A stretch of DNA of 64,000 nucleotides from Nocardioides agri (lineage in GTDB: Bacteria > Actinomycetota > Actinomycetes > Propionibacteriales > Nocardioidaceae), in assembly GCF_013778305.1 (NCBI RefSeq), contig NZ_JACEIC010000002.1, positions 186,001 through 250,000 of the forward strand. The letters run 5' to 3'. Shown one piece after another: positions 27,314-36,621 of this stretch. Under the pieces are notes generated by a model. It searched no databases. It saw only the letters and a program-made list of their open reading frames with translations, and was not told where the DNA came from. The translations under genes and the position numbers were made by a program. The stretch's first letter is position 1; every line of letters begins with the position of its first letter.

Positions 27314-28813
27314 GTGACGACGTACACCCTGCGCAGCGCCAGCCCCGCCAAGACCAAGTGCGACGTGGTGGTCGTCGGCGTCGTCCAGTCCGCCAAGGGA
27401 CCCGAGCTGGCGGCGGGTGCCGAGGACGTCGGCAAGGCCTACGGCCGCAGGCTCCGGCCGCTCCTCTCGACCCTCGGGCTCACCGGCAAGGCCGGCGAGA
27501 CCGCGAAGATCCCGACCTCGGGCGCGCTGGCCTCGCCGCTGCTCGTGCTGGTCGGCCTCGGCAAGGCCGTCGACCCGGTCGCCGTACGACGTGCGGCGGG
27601 CGTCGCGGCGCGCGCGGTCAGCAACGCGGCGTCGGTCGCGGTCGCCCTGCCGGCGGGCGAGCCGGAGCTGGTGCGGGCGGTGACCGAGGGGCACCTGCTC
27701 GGCGGCTACACGTTCACGACGTACAAGAAGGACGGTGCGAAGAAGGCCCCCGGCGAGGTCGTGGTGCTGAGCGAGATCGCGCGCCGCAAGGAGGCGGTCA
27801 CGGCCTTCGAGGAGGCGCAGGTCGTCGCCCGGGCGGTCGCGGTGACCCGGGACTGGGTCAACACCCCGCCGGGCGACCTGACGCCGCCCGCCTTCGCGGA
27901 CGCCGTGCTGGCCGCGACCAAGGAGCTCACCAAGGGCCGCGGCGCGCCGAAGGTCTCGATCACCGTCCATGACGAGCGGGCGCTCGCCGAGCTCGGCTGC
28001 GGCGGCATCCTCGGCGTCGGCGCGGGCTCGTCCGCCCCGCCGCGGCTGGTGGAGCTGACCTACGCCCCCAAGGGCGCCACCAAGCACCTGGCGCTGGTCG
28101 GCAAGGGCATCACGTTCGACTCCGGGGGCCTGACCATCAAGCCGGCCGCCAGCATGAACGAGATGAAGTCCGACATGGCCGGCGCGGCCGCGGTCGTGCA
28201 GGCGACGTACGCGATCGCGACGCTCGGGCTGCCGATCAAGGTCAGCACGTTCGTGCCGATGGCGGAGAACATGGTCTCCGGCTCGGCGGTGCGGCCCGGT
28301 GACGTGCTCACGCAGTACGGCGGCACCACCGTCGAGGTGCTCAACACCGACGCCGAGGGCCGGCTGATCCTCGCCGACGCCCTGGTGCGCGCGACGGAGC
28401 AGAAGCCCGACGTGATCGTGGACGTCGCCACCCTGACCGGGCACATGGTCGTCGCGCTCGGCGACCGCGTCGCGGGCGTGATGGGCTCCGCCGACGTCGT
28501 CGACGACGTCCTCGCCGCGGCCGCGACGGCCGGCGAGGAGATGTGGCCGATGCCGATCCCCGAGGCGATGGGCGAGCGGATCCGCTCCAGCAAGATCGCG
28601 GACCTCTCCCAGCACGACTGGATCCGCTGGGGCGGGGGGCTCTACGCGGCGGCGTTCCTCCGCGAGTTCACCGGCGGGCTGCCGTGGGCGCACGTCGACA
28701 TCGCCGGGCCGTCGTTCAACTCCGGCGGCCCGTGGGGCCACACCACCGCCGGCGGCACCGGCGTCGCCGTGGGCACGCTGGTCGACTACGCGCGGGCGTT
28801 CGCGGCGTCCTAG
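27314..28813 (+). CDS. pepA: Leucyl aminopeptidase (M17)
   Basis: 499 residues, two-zinc cytosolic aminopeptidase. The catalytic domain has all the family motifs: GKGITFDSGGLTIKP, MKSDMAGAAAVV and the signature NTDAEGRLILADAL. SGSAVRPGDVL links them. It trims N-terminal residues from peptides. GTG at 27314 is chosen for the -10 TATCCT six bases upstream and because the N-terminus matches the usual length. Confidence 0.95.
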   Translation: MTTYTLRSASPAKTKCDVVVVGVVQSAKGPELAAGAEDVGKAYGRRLRPLLSTLGLTGKAGETAKIPTSGALASPLLVLVGLGKAVDPVAVRRAAGVAARAVSNAASVAVALPAGEPELVRAVTEGHLLGGYTFTTYKKDGAKKAPGEVVVLSEIARRKEAVTAFEEAQVVARAVAVTRDWVNTPPGDLTPPAFADAVLAATKELTKGRGAPKVSITVHDERALAELGCGGILGVGAGSSAPPRLVELTYAPKGATKHLALVGKGITFDSGGLTIKPAASMNEMKSDMAGAAAVVQATYAIATLGLPIKVSTFVPMAENMVSGSAVRPGDVLTQYGGTTVEVLNTDAEGRLILADALVRATEQKPDVIVDVATLTGHMVVALGDRVAGVMGSADVVDDVLAAAATAGEEMWPMPIPEAMGERIRSSKIADLSQHDWIRWGGGLYAAAFLREFTGGLPWAHVDIAGPSFNSGGPWGHTTAGGTGVAVGTLVDYARAFAAS

Positions 28814-28822
28814 CCCGGGCTA
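28811..28822. repeat. Palindrome containing both stop codons of convergent genes
   Basis: TAGCCCGGGCTA: the first three bases are the pepA stop and the last three are the stop of the reverse-strand gene. It is too short to be a confident terminator. Confidence 0.6.
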
Positions 28823-29182
28823 CAGCCCGCCCTCGAGCTTCTTCCGGCGGTTGTAGTCGCGCATCCGCTGCGGAACGCCGACCACGGCGGCGTCGTAGGA
28901 CGGGATCCGCTGCTTGTTGCAGAAGTCGTGCGCCCAGGCGACCGACGGCACCCGCCGCCGGGTCCACTCGCCGTCGTGCGCCACGAGCAGCAGCGTCACG
29001 TCGCTGACCGCCGTGCGGGGCTCGACGAATCCCTCGACCCCGCGCCGCTCGGCCACCCAGAGGTAGAGGTGCTCGACGTCGAGGCCGTCGGCGGCCCGGA
29101 CCCGGGTCGATCCGGTGCGCGCGGCGTCCCGCGCAGGCGCGCTCATCTTCGGCCCGCGCCGGAACCGGTCCATCCATGACAT
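28820..29182 (-). CDS. Conserved-looking hypothetical protein
   Basis: 120 residues, soluble, basic N-terminus (SWMDRFRRGPKM). The core includes VEHLYLWVAERRGVEGFVEPRT and SVAWAHDFCNKQRIPSYDAAVVG, ending RMRDYNRRKKLEGGL. No signal peptide or TM helix. It lies between convergent pepA and divergent lpdA. I do not recognise the family. Codon bias and strand context support a real gene. Confidence 0.7.
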   Translation of the reverse strand: MSWMDRFRRGPKMSAPARDAARTGSTRVRAADGLDVEHLYLWVAERRGVEGFVEPRTAVSDVTLLLVAHDGEWTRRRVPSVAWAHDFCNKQRIPSYDAAVVGVPQRMRDYNRRKKLEGGL

Positions 29183-29265
29183 GAGGACAAGTGTGCCAAC
29201 AACTCCTACTCGTCCGTAGGAGGTCGGTGTGTGGACACGTCGAGCGGAAGTGGAAGGATGGGCCC

Positions 29266-30645
29266 GTGCCCGATCCCGACTTCGACGTACTCATCCTCGG
29301 TGCCGGTTCCGGCGGTTACGCCTGTGCACTCCGAGCAGCACAGCTGGGGCTCTCGGTGGGCCTGGTCGAGAAGGGCAACCTCGGCGGCACCTGCCTGCAC
29401 GTCGGCTGCATCCCGACCAAGGCGCTGCTGCACGCCGCGGAGGTCGCCGACCAGACCCGCGAGGCCGGCCAGTTCGGCGTCAACGCGACGCTGGAGGGCA
29501 TCGACCTCGCCGGCGTCAACGCCTACAAGGACGGCGTCGTGTCCCGGCTCTTCAAGGGCCTCACCGGCCTGATCAAGGGCCGCGGCATCACCGTGATCGA
29601 GGGTGCCGGCCGGCTCACCGGCCCGCGCGAGGTGACCGTCGACGGTACGGCGTACACCGGCAAGCACGTGGTGCTGGCGTCCGGCTCCTACGCCAAGAGC
29701 CTGCCCGGCCTGGAGATCGACGGCGAGCGGGTGATCAGCTCCGAGCACGCGCTGCGGCTCGAGGAGGTGCCCGCGTCGGTCGTGGTGCTCGGCGGTGGCG
29801 TGATCGGCTGCGAGTTCGCCAGCGTGTGGCGCTCCTTCGGCGCCGAGGTGACCATCGTCGAGGCGCTGCCCCGGCTGCTCGCGGTCGAGGACGAGGCGTC
29901 GTCGAAGGCGCTCGAGCGGGCGTTCCGCAAGCGCAAGATCAGCTTCCGCACGTCCACGCCCTTCCAGAGCGTCAAGACCACCGACACCGGTGTCGCCGTG
30001 ACCGTGGAGGGCGGCGACGTGATCGAGGCCGACCTGCTGCTCGTGGCCGTCGGCCGCGGCCCGGTCACCGAGGGCCTCGGCTACGACGAGCAGGGCGTCG
30101 CGATGGAGCGCGGCTTCGTGCTCACCGACGACCGGTGCCGCACCAACCTCGACGGCGTCTACGCCGTCGGCGACATCGTGCCCGGCCTGCAGCTGGCCCA
30201 CCGCGGCTTCCAGCAGGGCATCTTCGTCGCCGAGGACATCGCGGGCCTGGCCCCGCAGCCGATCGACGAGGCCGGCATCCCGCGGGTCACCTACTCCCAC
30301 CCCGAGGTCGCCTCCGTCGGCCTCGACGAGGCGGCCGCGACCGCGGCGTACGGCGCCGACGGCATCGAGACGGTCACCTACGACCTCGGTGGCAACGGCA
30401 AGAGCCAGATCCTCAAGACCCAGGGCTTCGTGAAGCTGATCCGCCAGAAGAACGGCCCCGTCGTCGGGGTGCACCTGGTCGGCGACCGCGTCGGCGAGCT
30501 CATCGGCGAGGCCCAGCTGATCTACAGCTGGGAGGCGCACGCCGAGGACGTGGCGCCCCTGGTGCACGCCCACCCCACCCAGAACGAGGCCCTCGGCGAG
30601 GCGCACCTGGCGCTCGCGGGGAAGCCGCTGCACGCGCACTCCTGA
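29266..30645 (+). CDS. lpdA: Dihydrolipoyl dehydrogenase (E3)
   Basis: 459 residues, FAD disulfide oxidoreductase. FAD-binding GAGSGGYACALRA, redox-active disulfide GGTCLHVGCIPTKALL, NAD-binding GGGVIGCEFAS and C-terminal active-site His in VHAHPTQNEAL. It reoxidises the lipoyl arm of E2 subunits, presumably of SucB next door. GTG 29266 is preceded by GGAAGGA. Only 42 bases separate it from sucB, so the two form an operon. Confidence 0.96.
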   Translation: MPDPDFDVLILGAGSGGYACALRAAQLGLSVGLVEKGNLGGTCLHVGCIPTKALLHAAEVADQTREAGQFGVNATLEGIDLAGVNAYKDGVVSRLFKGLTGLIKGRGITVIEGAGRLTGPREVTVDGTAYTGKHVVLASGSYAKSLPGLEIDGERVISSEHALRLEEVPASVVVLGGGVIGCEFASVWRSFGAEVTIVEALPRLLAVEDEASSKALERAFRKRKISFRTSTPFQSVKTTDTGVAVTVEGGDVIEADLLLVAVGRGPVTEGLGYDEQGVAMERGFVLTDDRCRTNLDGVYAVGDIVPGLQLAHRGFQQGIFVAEDIAGLAPQPIDEAGIPRVTYSHPEVASVGLDEAAATAAYGADGIETVTYDLGGNGKSQILKTQGFVKLIRQKNGPVVGVHLVGDRVGELIGEAQLIYSWEAHAEDVAPLVHAHPTQNEALGEAHLALAGKPLHAHS

Positions 30646-30687
30646 TAAACCTGAACCACACGCCGGCACACGAAGCGAAGGAATTCC

Positions 30688-32529
30688 ATGGCCACCGAAG
30701 TCAACCTCCCGGCACTCGGCGAGTCCGTCACCGAAGGCACCGTCACCCGCTGGCTCAAGCAGGTCGGCGACACGGTGGCGGTCGACGAGCCGTTGCTGGA
30801 GGTCTCGACCGACAAGGTCGACACCGAGATCCCCTCCCCCGTCGCCGGCACGCTGCTGGAGATCAAGGCCAACGAGGACGACACGGTCGAGGTCGGTGCC
30901 GTGCTCGCCGTGATCGGTGACGAGGGCGAGTCCTCCGGCTCGCAGGAGGCCGCGCCCGCCGAGGAGCAGCAGGCCGAGGAGCAGCAGGCCGAGCCGGAGC
31001 CCGAGCAGCAGCAGGCCGAGGAGCCGGCCGCGGCCGAGGAGCCCGCCCCCGCCGCGGAGGAGGCGGAGAAGCCGGCCGCCGAGGCGAAGCCCGCCGGTGG
31101 GGGTGGCGGCGGCACGTCGGTCACCCTGCCCGCGCTCGGCGAGTCGGTGACCGAGGGCACCGTGACCCGGTGGCTGAAGCAGGTCGGTGACGACGTCGCC
31201 GTCGACGAGCCGCTGCTCGAGGTCTCGACCGACAAGGTCGACACCGAGATCCCCTCCCCGGTCGCCGGCACGCTGCTGGAGATCAAGGTCCAGGAGGACG
31301 AGACCGTCGAGGTCGGCGCCGAGCTCGCCGTCGTCGGGGACGGCTCCGCCGCGCCCGCCCATGAGGAGGCGCCGAAGCAGGAGGAGAAGCAGCCGGAGCC
31401 GGAGCCGGAGCCGGAGCCCGAGCCGGAGCCCGAGCCGGAGCCGGAGCCGGAGCCGGAGCCCGCGAAGGAGGAGCCGAAGCAGGAGGAGGCCCCGAAGCAG
31501 GAGGAGCCGAAGCGCGAGGAGTCCACCCCGCCGCCGGCCTCCGCGCCGCAGGCCGCCCCCGTGACCCCGGCCGCCGAGACGAGCGGGTCGGGCGAGGACG
31601 CCGAGGGGCACGGCTACGTCACCCCGCTGGTGCGCAAGCTGGCCGCGCAGCACAACGTCGACCTGGCCACGGTGACCGGCACCGGCGTCGGTGGCCGGAT
31701 CCGCAAGCAGGACGTCCTCGACGCCCGCCAGCAGCCGGCGGCGGCGGCCCCGGCCGCGGCCGCTGCGCCCGCTGCCCCGGCCGCGTCGGCATCGCCGGTG
31801 CCGGTGACGCCGTCGCCGCTGCGCGGCACCACGGAGAAGATCTCCCGGCTGCGCAAGATCATCGCCGAGCGGATGCGCGACTCGCTGCAGACCTCCGCGC
31901 AGCTGACCCAGGTGGTCGAGGTCGACGTCACCAACATCGCCCGCCTGCGCGAGGCCGTGAAGGACGACTTCCTGGCCCGCGAGGGCGCGAAGCTGACCTA
32001 CCTGCCGTTCTTCGCGAAGGCAGCGATCGACGCGCTCAAGCAGCACCCGTCCCTCAACGCCACGATCGACACGGAGGCCGGCGAGGTCACCTACTTCGAC
32101 CGTGAGCACGTCGCGTTCGCCGTCGACACCGAGAAGGGCCTGCTCACCCCGGTGATCAAGGACGCCGGCGACCTGTCGATCGCGGGCCTGGCGAAGAAGA
32201 TCGCGGACATCGCGCAGCGCACCCGCACCAACAAGATCGGCCCGGACGAGCTGTCCGGCGGCACGTTCACGATCACGAACCTCGGCAGCTTCGGCGCCCT
32301 GTTCGACACCCCGATCATCAACAAGCCGCAGGTCGCGATCCTCGGGCCCGGTGCCGTCGTGAAGCGTCCGGTCGTCATCGACGACCCGAACCTCGGCGAG
32401 ACGATCGCGGTGCGCCACATGGTCTACCTGTCGCTCACCTACGACCACCAGCTGGTCGACGGCGCCGACGCCGGCCGCTTCCTGCGTGAGGTCAAGCAGC
32501 GACTCGAGGCGGGTCAGTTCGAGGTCTGA
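30688..32529 (+). CDS. sucB: 2-oxo acid dehydrogenase E2 (dihydrolipoyl succinyltransferase type) with two lipoyl domains
   Basis: 613 residues. Two lipoyl domains, about residues 3-77 and 148-223, each with the lipoyl Lys in STDKVDTEI. They are nearly identical in protein and DNA. Linkers are rich in Ala/Glu/Pro; the second contains a long run of Glu-Pro dipeptides. A peripheral subunit-binding domain ([21 protein letters not shown]) and the catalytic domain follow, with active-site motif [18 protein letters not shown]. It transfers the acyl group to CoA. Actinobacterial proteins of this type serve as common E2, so succinyl specificity is not certain. Confidence 0.92.
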   Translation: MATEVNLPALGESVTEGTVTRWLKQVGDTVAVDEPLLEVSTDKVDTEIPSPVAGTLLEIKANEDDTVEVGAVLAVIGDEGESSGSQEAAPAEEQQAEEQQAEPEPEQQQAEEPAAAEEPAPAAEEAEKPAAEAKPAGGGGGGTSVTLPALGESVTEGTVTRWLKQVGDDVAVDEPLLEVSTDKVDTEIPSPVAGTLLEIKVQEDETVEVGAELAVVGDGSAAPAHEEAPKQEEKQPEPEPEPEPEPEPEPEPEPEPEPAKEEPKQEEAPKQEEPKREESTPPPASAPQAAPVTPAAETSGSGEDAEGHGYVTPLVRKLAAQHNVDLATVTGTGVGGRIRKQDVLDARQQPAAAAPAAAAAPAAPAASASPVPVTPSPLRGTTEKISRLRKIIAERMRDSLQTSAQLTQVVEVDVTNIARLREAVKDDFLAREGAKLTYLPFFAKAAIDALKQHPSLNATIDTEAGEVTYFDREHVAFAVDTEKGLLTPVIKDAGDLSIAGLAKKIADIAQRTRTNKIGPDELSGGTFTITNLGSFGALFDTPIINKPQVAILGPGAVVKRPVVIDDPNLGETIAVRHMVYLSLTYDHQLVDGADAGRFLREVKQRLEAGQFEV

Positions 32530-32540
32530 CCCACCTCACC

Positions 32541-32585
32541 GCCGAGTCGGCGCAGGCGTCCCCTGGACGGCTGCGCCGACTCGGC
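32541..32585 (+). terminator. Strong hairpin terminator after sucB
   Basis: Perfect 15-bp outer stem (32541-32555 with 32571-32585), one G-G mismatch, then an inner 5-bp stem (CGTCC/GGACG) with a CCT loop. ATTT follows. It ends the lpdA-sucB transcript. Confidence 0.85.
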
Positions 32586-32613
32586 ATTTCGGCGCCGTGA
32601 CAGGGTTGGGGGC

Positions 32614-33513
32614 ATGAGCGGCAAGACCGTGGTCATCGGCGGCGCGTCAGGGTTCCTGGGCCGGCACCTGGCGACAGCGCTGGTCGAGCGCGGGCACGCG
32701 GTGGTGGCGCTGACCCGGCGGCCGACATCGGCGCCGGACGAGTCGACCTGGGATCCCTACGCCGGGGTCTACGACCGCGACGTGATCGAGCGCGCGGACG
32801 TGGTCGTCAACCTGGCCGGCTCCCCCACCATCGGCAACCCGCACTCCGGCCAGTGGGCACGCAACCTCCGCGAGAGCCGGGTGACCACGACCCGGGTCCT
32901 GGCCGGGGCGATCGCGAGCAGCGAGCGCCGACCGGCGTACCTCGCCGGCAACGCCGTCGCCTGGTACGGCGACCACGGCGACGAGGTCGTCACGGAGGGG
33001 TCCGAGAGCCGCGGCGACAGCTTCATGACGACCGTGACCCGCGAGTGGCAGGACGCCACCCTCGACGCGGTCGATGCCGGCGCCCGGGTCTGCCTGCTGC
33101 GCACCGCCCCGGTCATGGACCGCGAGGCCGCGCCGCTCAAGCAGCTCCGCCTGCTCTTCAAGGCCGGCCTCGGCGGCCGGATCGGCGACGGCCGGCAGCG
33201 GATGCCGATGATCTCGCTCCGCGACTGGGTCGGTGGGGTCGCCCACCTGGTCGAGGACGACACCGTCAGCGGGCCGGTCAACCTGTGCTCGCCGCAGACG
33301 CCGACGAACGCCGAGTTCACCGAGGCACTCGCCCAGGCCCTCAACCGCAAGGCGCTGCTGCCGGCACCGGCGTTCGCGGTCCGGCTCGGTGCGGGCAAGG
33401 TCTCCGGCGAGATCCTCGGCTCGATCAACCTGCGGCCGGCGGTGCTCGAGGAGGCGGGCTACTCGTTCCGCGATCGCACCGTGCACGAGGTCGTGCGGGC
33501 CGGGCTCACCTGA
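32614..33513 (+). CDS. TIGR01777-family SDR-type epimerase-like protein (YfcH-like)
   Basis: 299 residues. Extended SDR fold: GGASGFLGRHLATALVERGH near the N-terminus, VVNLAGSPTIG, and the family-typical RESRVTTTRVLAGAI and SAVAWYGD-like stretch (GNAVAWYGDHGDE). Ends with a DUF1731-like domain (LLPAPAFAVRLGAGKVSGEILGS). The function of this widespread family is unknown. Its 3' end overlaps the convergent 33459-33896 gene by 55 bases. CAGGGT lies seven bases before ATG, near a GGGGG that could serve as ribosome site. Confidence 0.88.
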   Translation: MSGKTVVIGGASGFLGRHLATALVERGHAVVALTRRPTSAPDESTWDPYAGVYDRDVIERADVVVNLAGSPTIGNPHSGQWARNLRESRVTTTRVLAGAIASSERRPAYLAGNAVAWYGDHGDEVVTEGSESRGDSFMTTVTREWQDATLDAVDAGARVCLLRTAPVMDREAAPLKQLRLLFKAGLGGRIGDGRQRMPMISLRDWVGGVAHLVEDDTVSGPVNLCSPQTPTNAEFTEALAQALNRKALLPAPAFAVRLGAGKVSGEILGSINLRPAVLEEAGYSFRDRTVHEVVRAGLT

Positions 33514-33896
33514 GCCATTCGCCACTCCTCGCCCACCCGGCGCAACGCCAGTCGCCACGTGGACGGCCGGTCCGCGCCCGCGCCCACCACCCGGTCGGTG
33601 ACCACCAGCACCAGGCGCCCGTGTCGGGCCGGGAGCACCGCGACGCACCGCAGCTGCATCTGCATCTCGCGCACCCGGGAGCCCCGGGCGCCCCACTGCC
33701 GCAGCAGGCGTACGTCGGCGCGCCCGGCCGCCGAGCCCGGCACGTAGAGCGACCGCAGCGCGGCGGCATCGACGGCCGCCCAGGCCGCCGCGCGCCGGTC
33801 GTCCCAGTCGTGCAGCACGGCCGCGGCCGAGACCTCCGGCCGCGGCTGGGGCAGCAGGGCGAGCACGAGGGGCAGCAAGACGTGGGCCAGCAGCAT
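33459..33896 (-). CDS. Putative secreted protein, unknown function
   Basis: 145 residues. Hydrophobic N-terminus ([21 protein letters not shown]) that fits a signal peptide or anchor. The mature part ([54 protein letters not shown]) is patterned like a small NTF2/SnoaL-type domain, but I am not sure. The last 18 residues are coded antisense to the end of the convergent TIGR01777 gene, so its true C-terminus could be checked. Confidence 0.6.
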   Translation of the reverse strand: MLLAHVLLPLVLALLPQPRPEVSAAAVLHDWDDRRAAAWAAVDAAALRSLYVPGSAAGRADVRLLRQWGARGSRVREMQMQLRCVAVLPARHGRLVLVVTDRVVGAGADRPSTWRLALRRVGEEWRMAQVSPARTTSCTVRSRNE

Positions 33897-33954
33897 GGAG
33901 ACGTCCTATCCCGAACGGGCGGGCCCGCGCGCCGCTCCTCCACAGGTGGGCGCG

Positions 33955-33960
33955 TACGCT
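33955..33960 (+). promoter_or_regulatory. Leaderless -10 of lipB
   Basis: TACGCT, seven bases before GTG 33968. Confidence 0.6.
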
Positions 33961-33967
33961 CGAGCAC

Positions 33968-34684
33968 GTGAGGTTCGAGGACGCCGGCACCGTCGACTAC
34001 CTGACCGCCTGGGAGCGCCAGCGCGCGGTGCACCAGCGGGTCGCCGACGGCGAGCAGCCCGACACCGTGCTGCTGCTCGAGCACCCGCCGGTCTTCACCG
34101 CCGGCAAGCGCACCGAGGCCCACGAGCGGCCGCTCGACCCCGGCGGCGCCGCGGTCATCGACGTCGACCGCGGCGGCAAGATCACCTTCCACGGCCCCGG
34201 CCAGCTGGTCGGCTACCCCATCGTCACGCTCCCCGACCACGTCAAGGTCGTCGACTACGTGCGCCGCGTCGAGGAGGCGCTGATCCAGGTCTGCGCCGAC
34301 CTCGGCGTCACCACCGCCCGGGTGCCCGGACGCAGCGGCGTGTGGCTGCGCGCCGACGACCGCGGCCCCGAGCGCAAGGTCGCCGCGCTCGGCATCCGGG
34401 TCAGCCGGGGGGTCACCATGCACGGCTTCGCGATCAACTGCGACGTCGACCTCGGGTGGTACGACCGGTTCGTCCCCTGCGGCATCGCCGACGCCGGCGT
34501 CACCTCGCTGAGCCACGAGCTCGGCCGCGACGTGACCGTCGCCGAGGTCACGCCGTACGTCGAGCGCCAGCTGACCCGCTACCTCGACTGGACGCCGTAC
34601 GACGCGACGCCCGACTACGAGCCGCGACCCGACCCCGCCCACTCCTCAGCGCGCCACCCCCGCATCGAGCTGCTGACGCCCTAG
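33968..34684 (+). CDS. lipB: Octanoyl-[ACP]:protein N-octanoyltransferase LipB
   Basis: 238 residues. Moves octanoate from acyl carrier protein to lipoyl domains. The family motif [17 protein letters not shown] and the catalytic Lys/Cys region ([25 protein letters not shown]) are present. It works just before LipA, three genes downstream, and supplies SucB and the glycine cleavage H protein. Starts at leaderless GTG 33968. Confidence 0.96.
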   Translation: MRFEDAGTVDYLTAWERQRAVHQRVADGEQPDTVLLLEHPPVFTAGKRTEAHERPLDPGGAAVIDVDRGGKITFHGPGQLVGYPIVTLPDHVKVVDYVRRVEEALIQVCADLGVTTARVPGRSGVWLRADDRGPERKVAALGIRVSRGVTMHGFAINCDVDLGWYDRFVPCGIADAGVTSLSHELGRDVTVAEVTPYVERQLTRYLDWTPYDATPDYEPRPDPAHSSARHPRIELLTP

Positions 34685-34687
34685 GGT
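34682..34687 (+). promoter_or_regulatory. Leaderless -10 of the ABC ATPase gene, overlapping the lipB stop
   Basis: TAGGGT, seven bases before GTG 34695. Its TAG is the lipB stop codon (34682-34684). Confidence 0.6.
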
Positions 34688-34694
34688 CTGGCCG

Positions 34695-35618
34695 GTGACC
34701 GACTCACCGGGTGGCTACGTCATCGAGACCTCTGGTCTCCGGAAGGAGTTCCGGTCCCGTCGCGGCCTGCGCGTCGCCGTGGCCGACCTGGACCTCGCGG
34801 TGCCTGCCGGCGGTGTGCACGGGTTCCTCGGACCCAACGGCTCCGGCAAGACCACGACGATCCGGATGCTGCTCGGCCTGGCGCGGGCGACGGCCGGGAC
34901 GATGCGGCTGTTCGGCGAGCCGGTGCCGAACCGGCTGCCCGCCGTCATCGGGCGCGTGGGAGCGGTCGTCGAGAGCCCGAAGTTCTCCCCGCACTTCTCG
35001 GGCCGGCAGAACCTCACGCTGCTCGCGCGCTCGATCGGCGCGCCGGCCTCGCGCGTCGACGCCGCCGTCGACACCGTCGGGCTGACCGGCCGTGACCGCG
35101 ACCGCTACAAGTCCTACTCACTCGGCATGAAGCAGCGACTCGCGATCGCGGCCACCCTGCTGAAGGACCCGTCGCTGCTGATCCTCGACGAGCCGACCAA
35201 CGGGCTCGACCCGGCCGGCATCCGGGAGATCCGGGACACGATCCGCGGTCTCGGCGAGGCCGGCGTGACCGTGTTGCTGAGCTCGCACATCCTCGCCGAG
35301 GTGCAGCAGGTCTGCACCTCCGCGACGATCATCGGCCAGGGCCGGATGCTGGCGTCGGGCCGCGTCGACGAGCTGGTCGGCGCCAGCACGGCGTACCGGG
35401 TCGGGGTGCCCGACCCGGTCGCGGCCAGGCGGGTGCTGGCCGAGGCCGGCTTCACCGTCTCGGCGGAGATGCTCGTCGAGACCGATCGCCCGGCCGACCT
35501 CACGCAGGCGCTCGGCGCCGCAGGCATCTGGCTGAACGAGCTCACCCCGGTGCGCCGCGACCTCGAGGCGGTCTTCCTCGAGCTCACCGCCGGCACCGAG
35601 CTGGGCGGCGACGCATGA
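34695..35618 (+). CDS. ABC transporter ATP-binding protein (ABC-2 exporter type)
   Basis: 307 residues. Walker A GPNGSGKTT, Q-loop region, signature YSLGMKQRLAIAATLL, Walker B LLILDEPTNGLDP and the H-switch SSHILAE are complete. C-terminal extension as in drug/antibiotic ABC-2 exporters. It is coupled by four bases (ATGA) to the membrane protein that follows. The cargo is unknown. Confidence 0.93.
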   Translation: MTDSPGGYVIETSGLRKEFRSRRGLRVAVADLDLAVPAGGVHGFLGPNGSGKTTTIRMLLGLARATAGTMRLFGEPVPNRLPAVIGRVGAVVESPKFSPHFSGRQNLTLLARSIGAPASRVDAAVDTVGLTGRDRDRYKSYSLGMKQRLAIAATLLKDPSLLILDEPTNGLDPAGIREIRDTIRGLGEAGVTVLLSSHILAEVQQVCTSATIIGQGRMLASGRVDELVGASTAYRVGVPDPVAARRVLAEAGFTVSAEMLVETDRPADLTQALGAAGIWLNELTPVRRDLEAVFLELTAGTELGGDA

Positions 35619-36577
35619 TGCGGCTCGTCGGGGTCGAGCTGACCCGGCTGCGCTGGCGGCGCGCGGTCCTGGCGCTGGTCCTGCTCGCGATCGTCGTGCC
35701 CGCGCTGATCGCGGCGTCGCGGATCTGGGCGACCCGCCCACTCTCGCAGGACGAGCTCGACGACGTCGCGAGCATGAAGGCCGAGGAGGTCGCGAGGTGC
35801 GTCGAGCACCCCCGCCAGTACGGCATCCCCAAGGCGCACGCCGAGGAGCAGTGCGAGGACCTGGTGCGGGGCTGGTACTACGGCGCCCGCCAGCCACTGA
35901 GCCTGAGCCGTGAGCGTCGCGAGGGATCCGGCATCGGGGTGGTCGCGGTGCTGACCGCCTTCCTGCTGCTCGCCGGCACCACGTTCGTCGGCCACGACTG
36001 GAACACCGGGTCGATGAGCAACCAGCTGCTGTTCGAGGCGAGGCGAGGCCGGGTCTGGACCGCGAAGGCCGTCGCGGTGACGGGGGTGGCCCTCGCCGTC
36101 TCCGCGGTGGTGAGCACGGCGTTCTGGCTGACGATGTGGTCGACGATGCGCGCCCGCGACATCCCGATGCTCGACGGGGCCCTGGGGGACTCGCTGGCGT
36201 TCGGGCTCCGTGGCGCGCTCTTCGCGGCCGCCGCGGCACTGGGCGGCTACGCGCTGACCATGCTGTTCCGGAGCACCGTGGCGACCGTCGGGGTGCTGTT
36301 CGGGGTGGCGCTCGCCGGCGGCATCATCATCTCGGTCCTCGGGATCGGCGACCAGTGGCAGCCGCAGAAGAACGTCTCGGCGATCGTCAAGAACGGCACG
36401 CTCTACTACGTGCAGCCGCCGCCGTCCTGCGAGGGCCGGGTCATCGAGCCCGGCGACGACGAGTGCCTCGGCGAGCGCGAGCTGCCGCTGTGGCGGGGCG
36501 CGACCTACTACGGCCTCGCGCTCGTCGCGACCGCGGGTGCGTCGGTGGTCTCGTTCCGGCGTCGCGACGTCCCCTGA
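35615..36577 (+). CDS. ABC-2-type transporter permease
   Basis: 320 residues with about six TM helices: the first at 15-35, a long outer loop (about 45-105), then the main bundle. [29 protein letters not shown] sequence after the second helix is typical of ABC-2 permeases paired with such ATPases. It pairs with the preceding ATPase. ATG 35615 and 35618 are both possible starts (ATGATG). An unusual outer loop with three Cys ([23 protein letters not shown] plus DDECLGE) may form disulfides. Confidence 0.82.
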   Translation: MMRLVGVELTRLRWRRAVLALVLLAIVVPALIAASRIWATRPLSQDELDDVASMKAEEVARCVEHPRQYGIPKAHAEEQCEDLVRGWYYGARQPLSLSRERREGSGIGVVAVLTAFLLLAGTTFVGHDWNTGSMSNQLLFEARRGRVWTAKAVAVTGVALAVSAVVSTAFWLTMWSTMRARDIPMLDGALGDSLAFGLRGALFAAAAALGGYALTMLFRSTVATVGVLFGVALAGGIIISVLGIGDQWQPQKNVSAIVKNGTLYYVQPPPSCEGRVIEPGDDECLGERELPLWRGATYYGLALVATAGASVVSFRRRDVP

Positions 36578-36607
36578 TCCCGAATCGGCGCGTCACTCCC
36601 CCGCGCG

Positions 36608-36613
36608 TACAGT
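36608..36613 (+). promoter_or_regulatory. Leaderless -10 of lipA
   Basis: TACAGT, eight bases before GTG 36622; spacing slightly longer than at the other leaderless genes. Confidence 0.5.
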
Positions 36614-36621
36614 TGGTCCAC

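Noticed and set aside
29206..32448. 1080-codon reverse frame opposite lpdA and sucB
   Set aside because: Leu/Gly/Arg repeats are the complement of the Glu-Pro and Ala-rich linkers of SucB. No domain can be seen.
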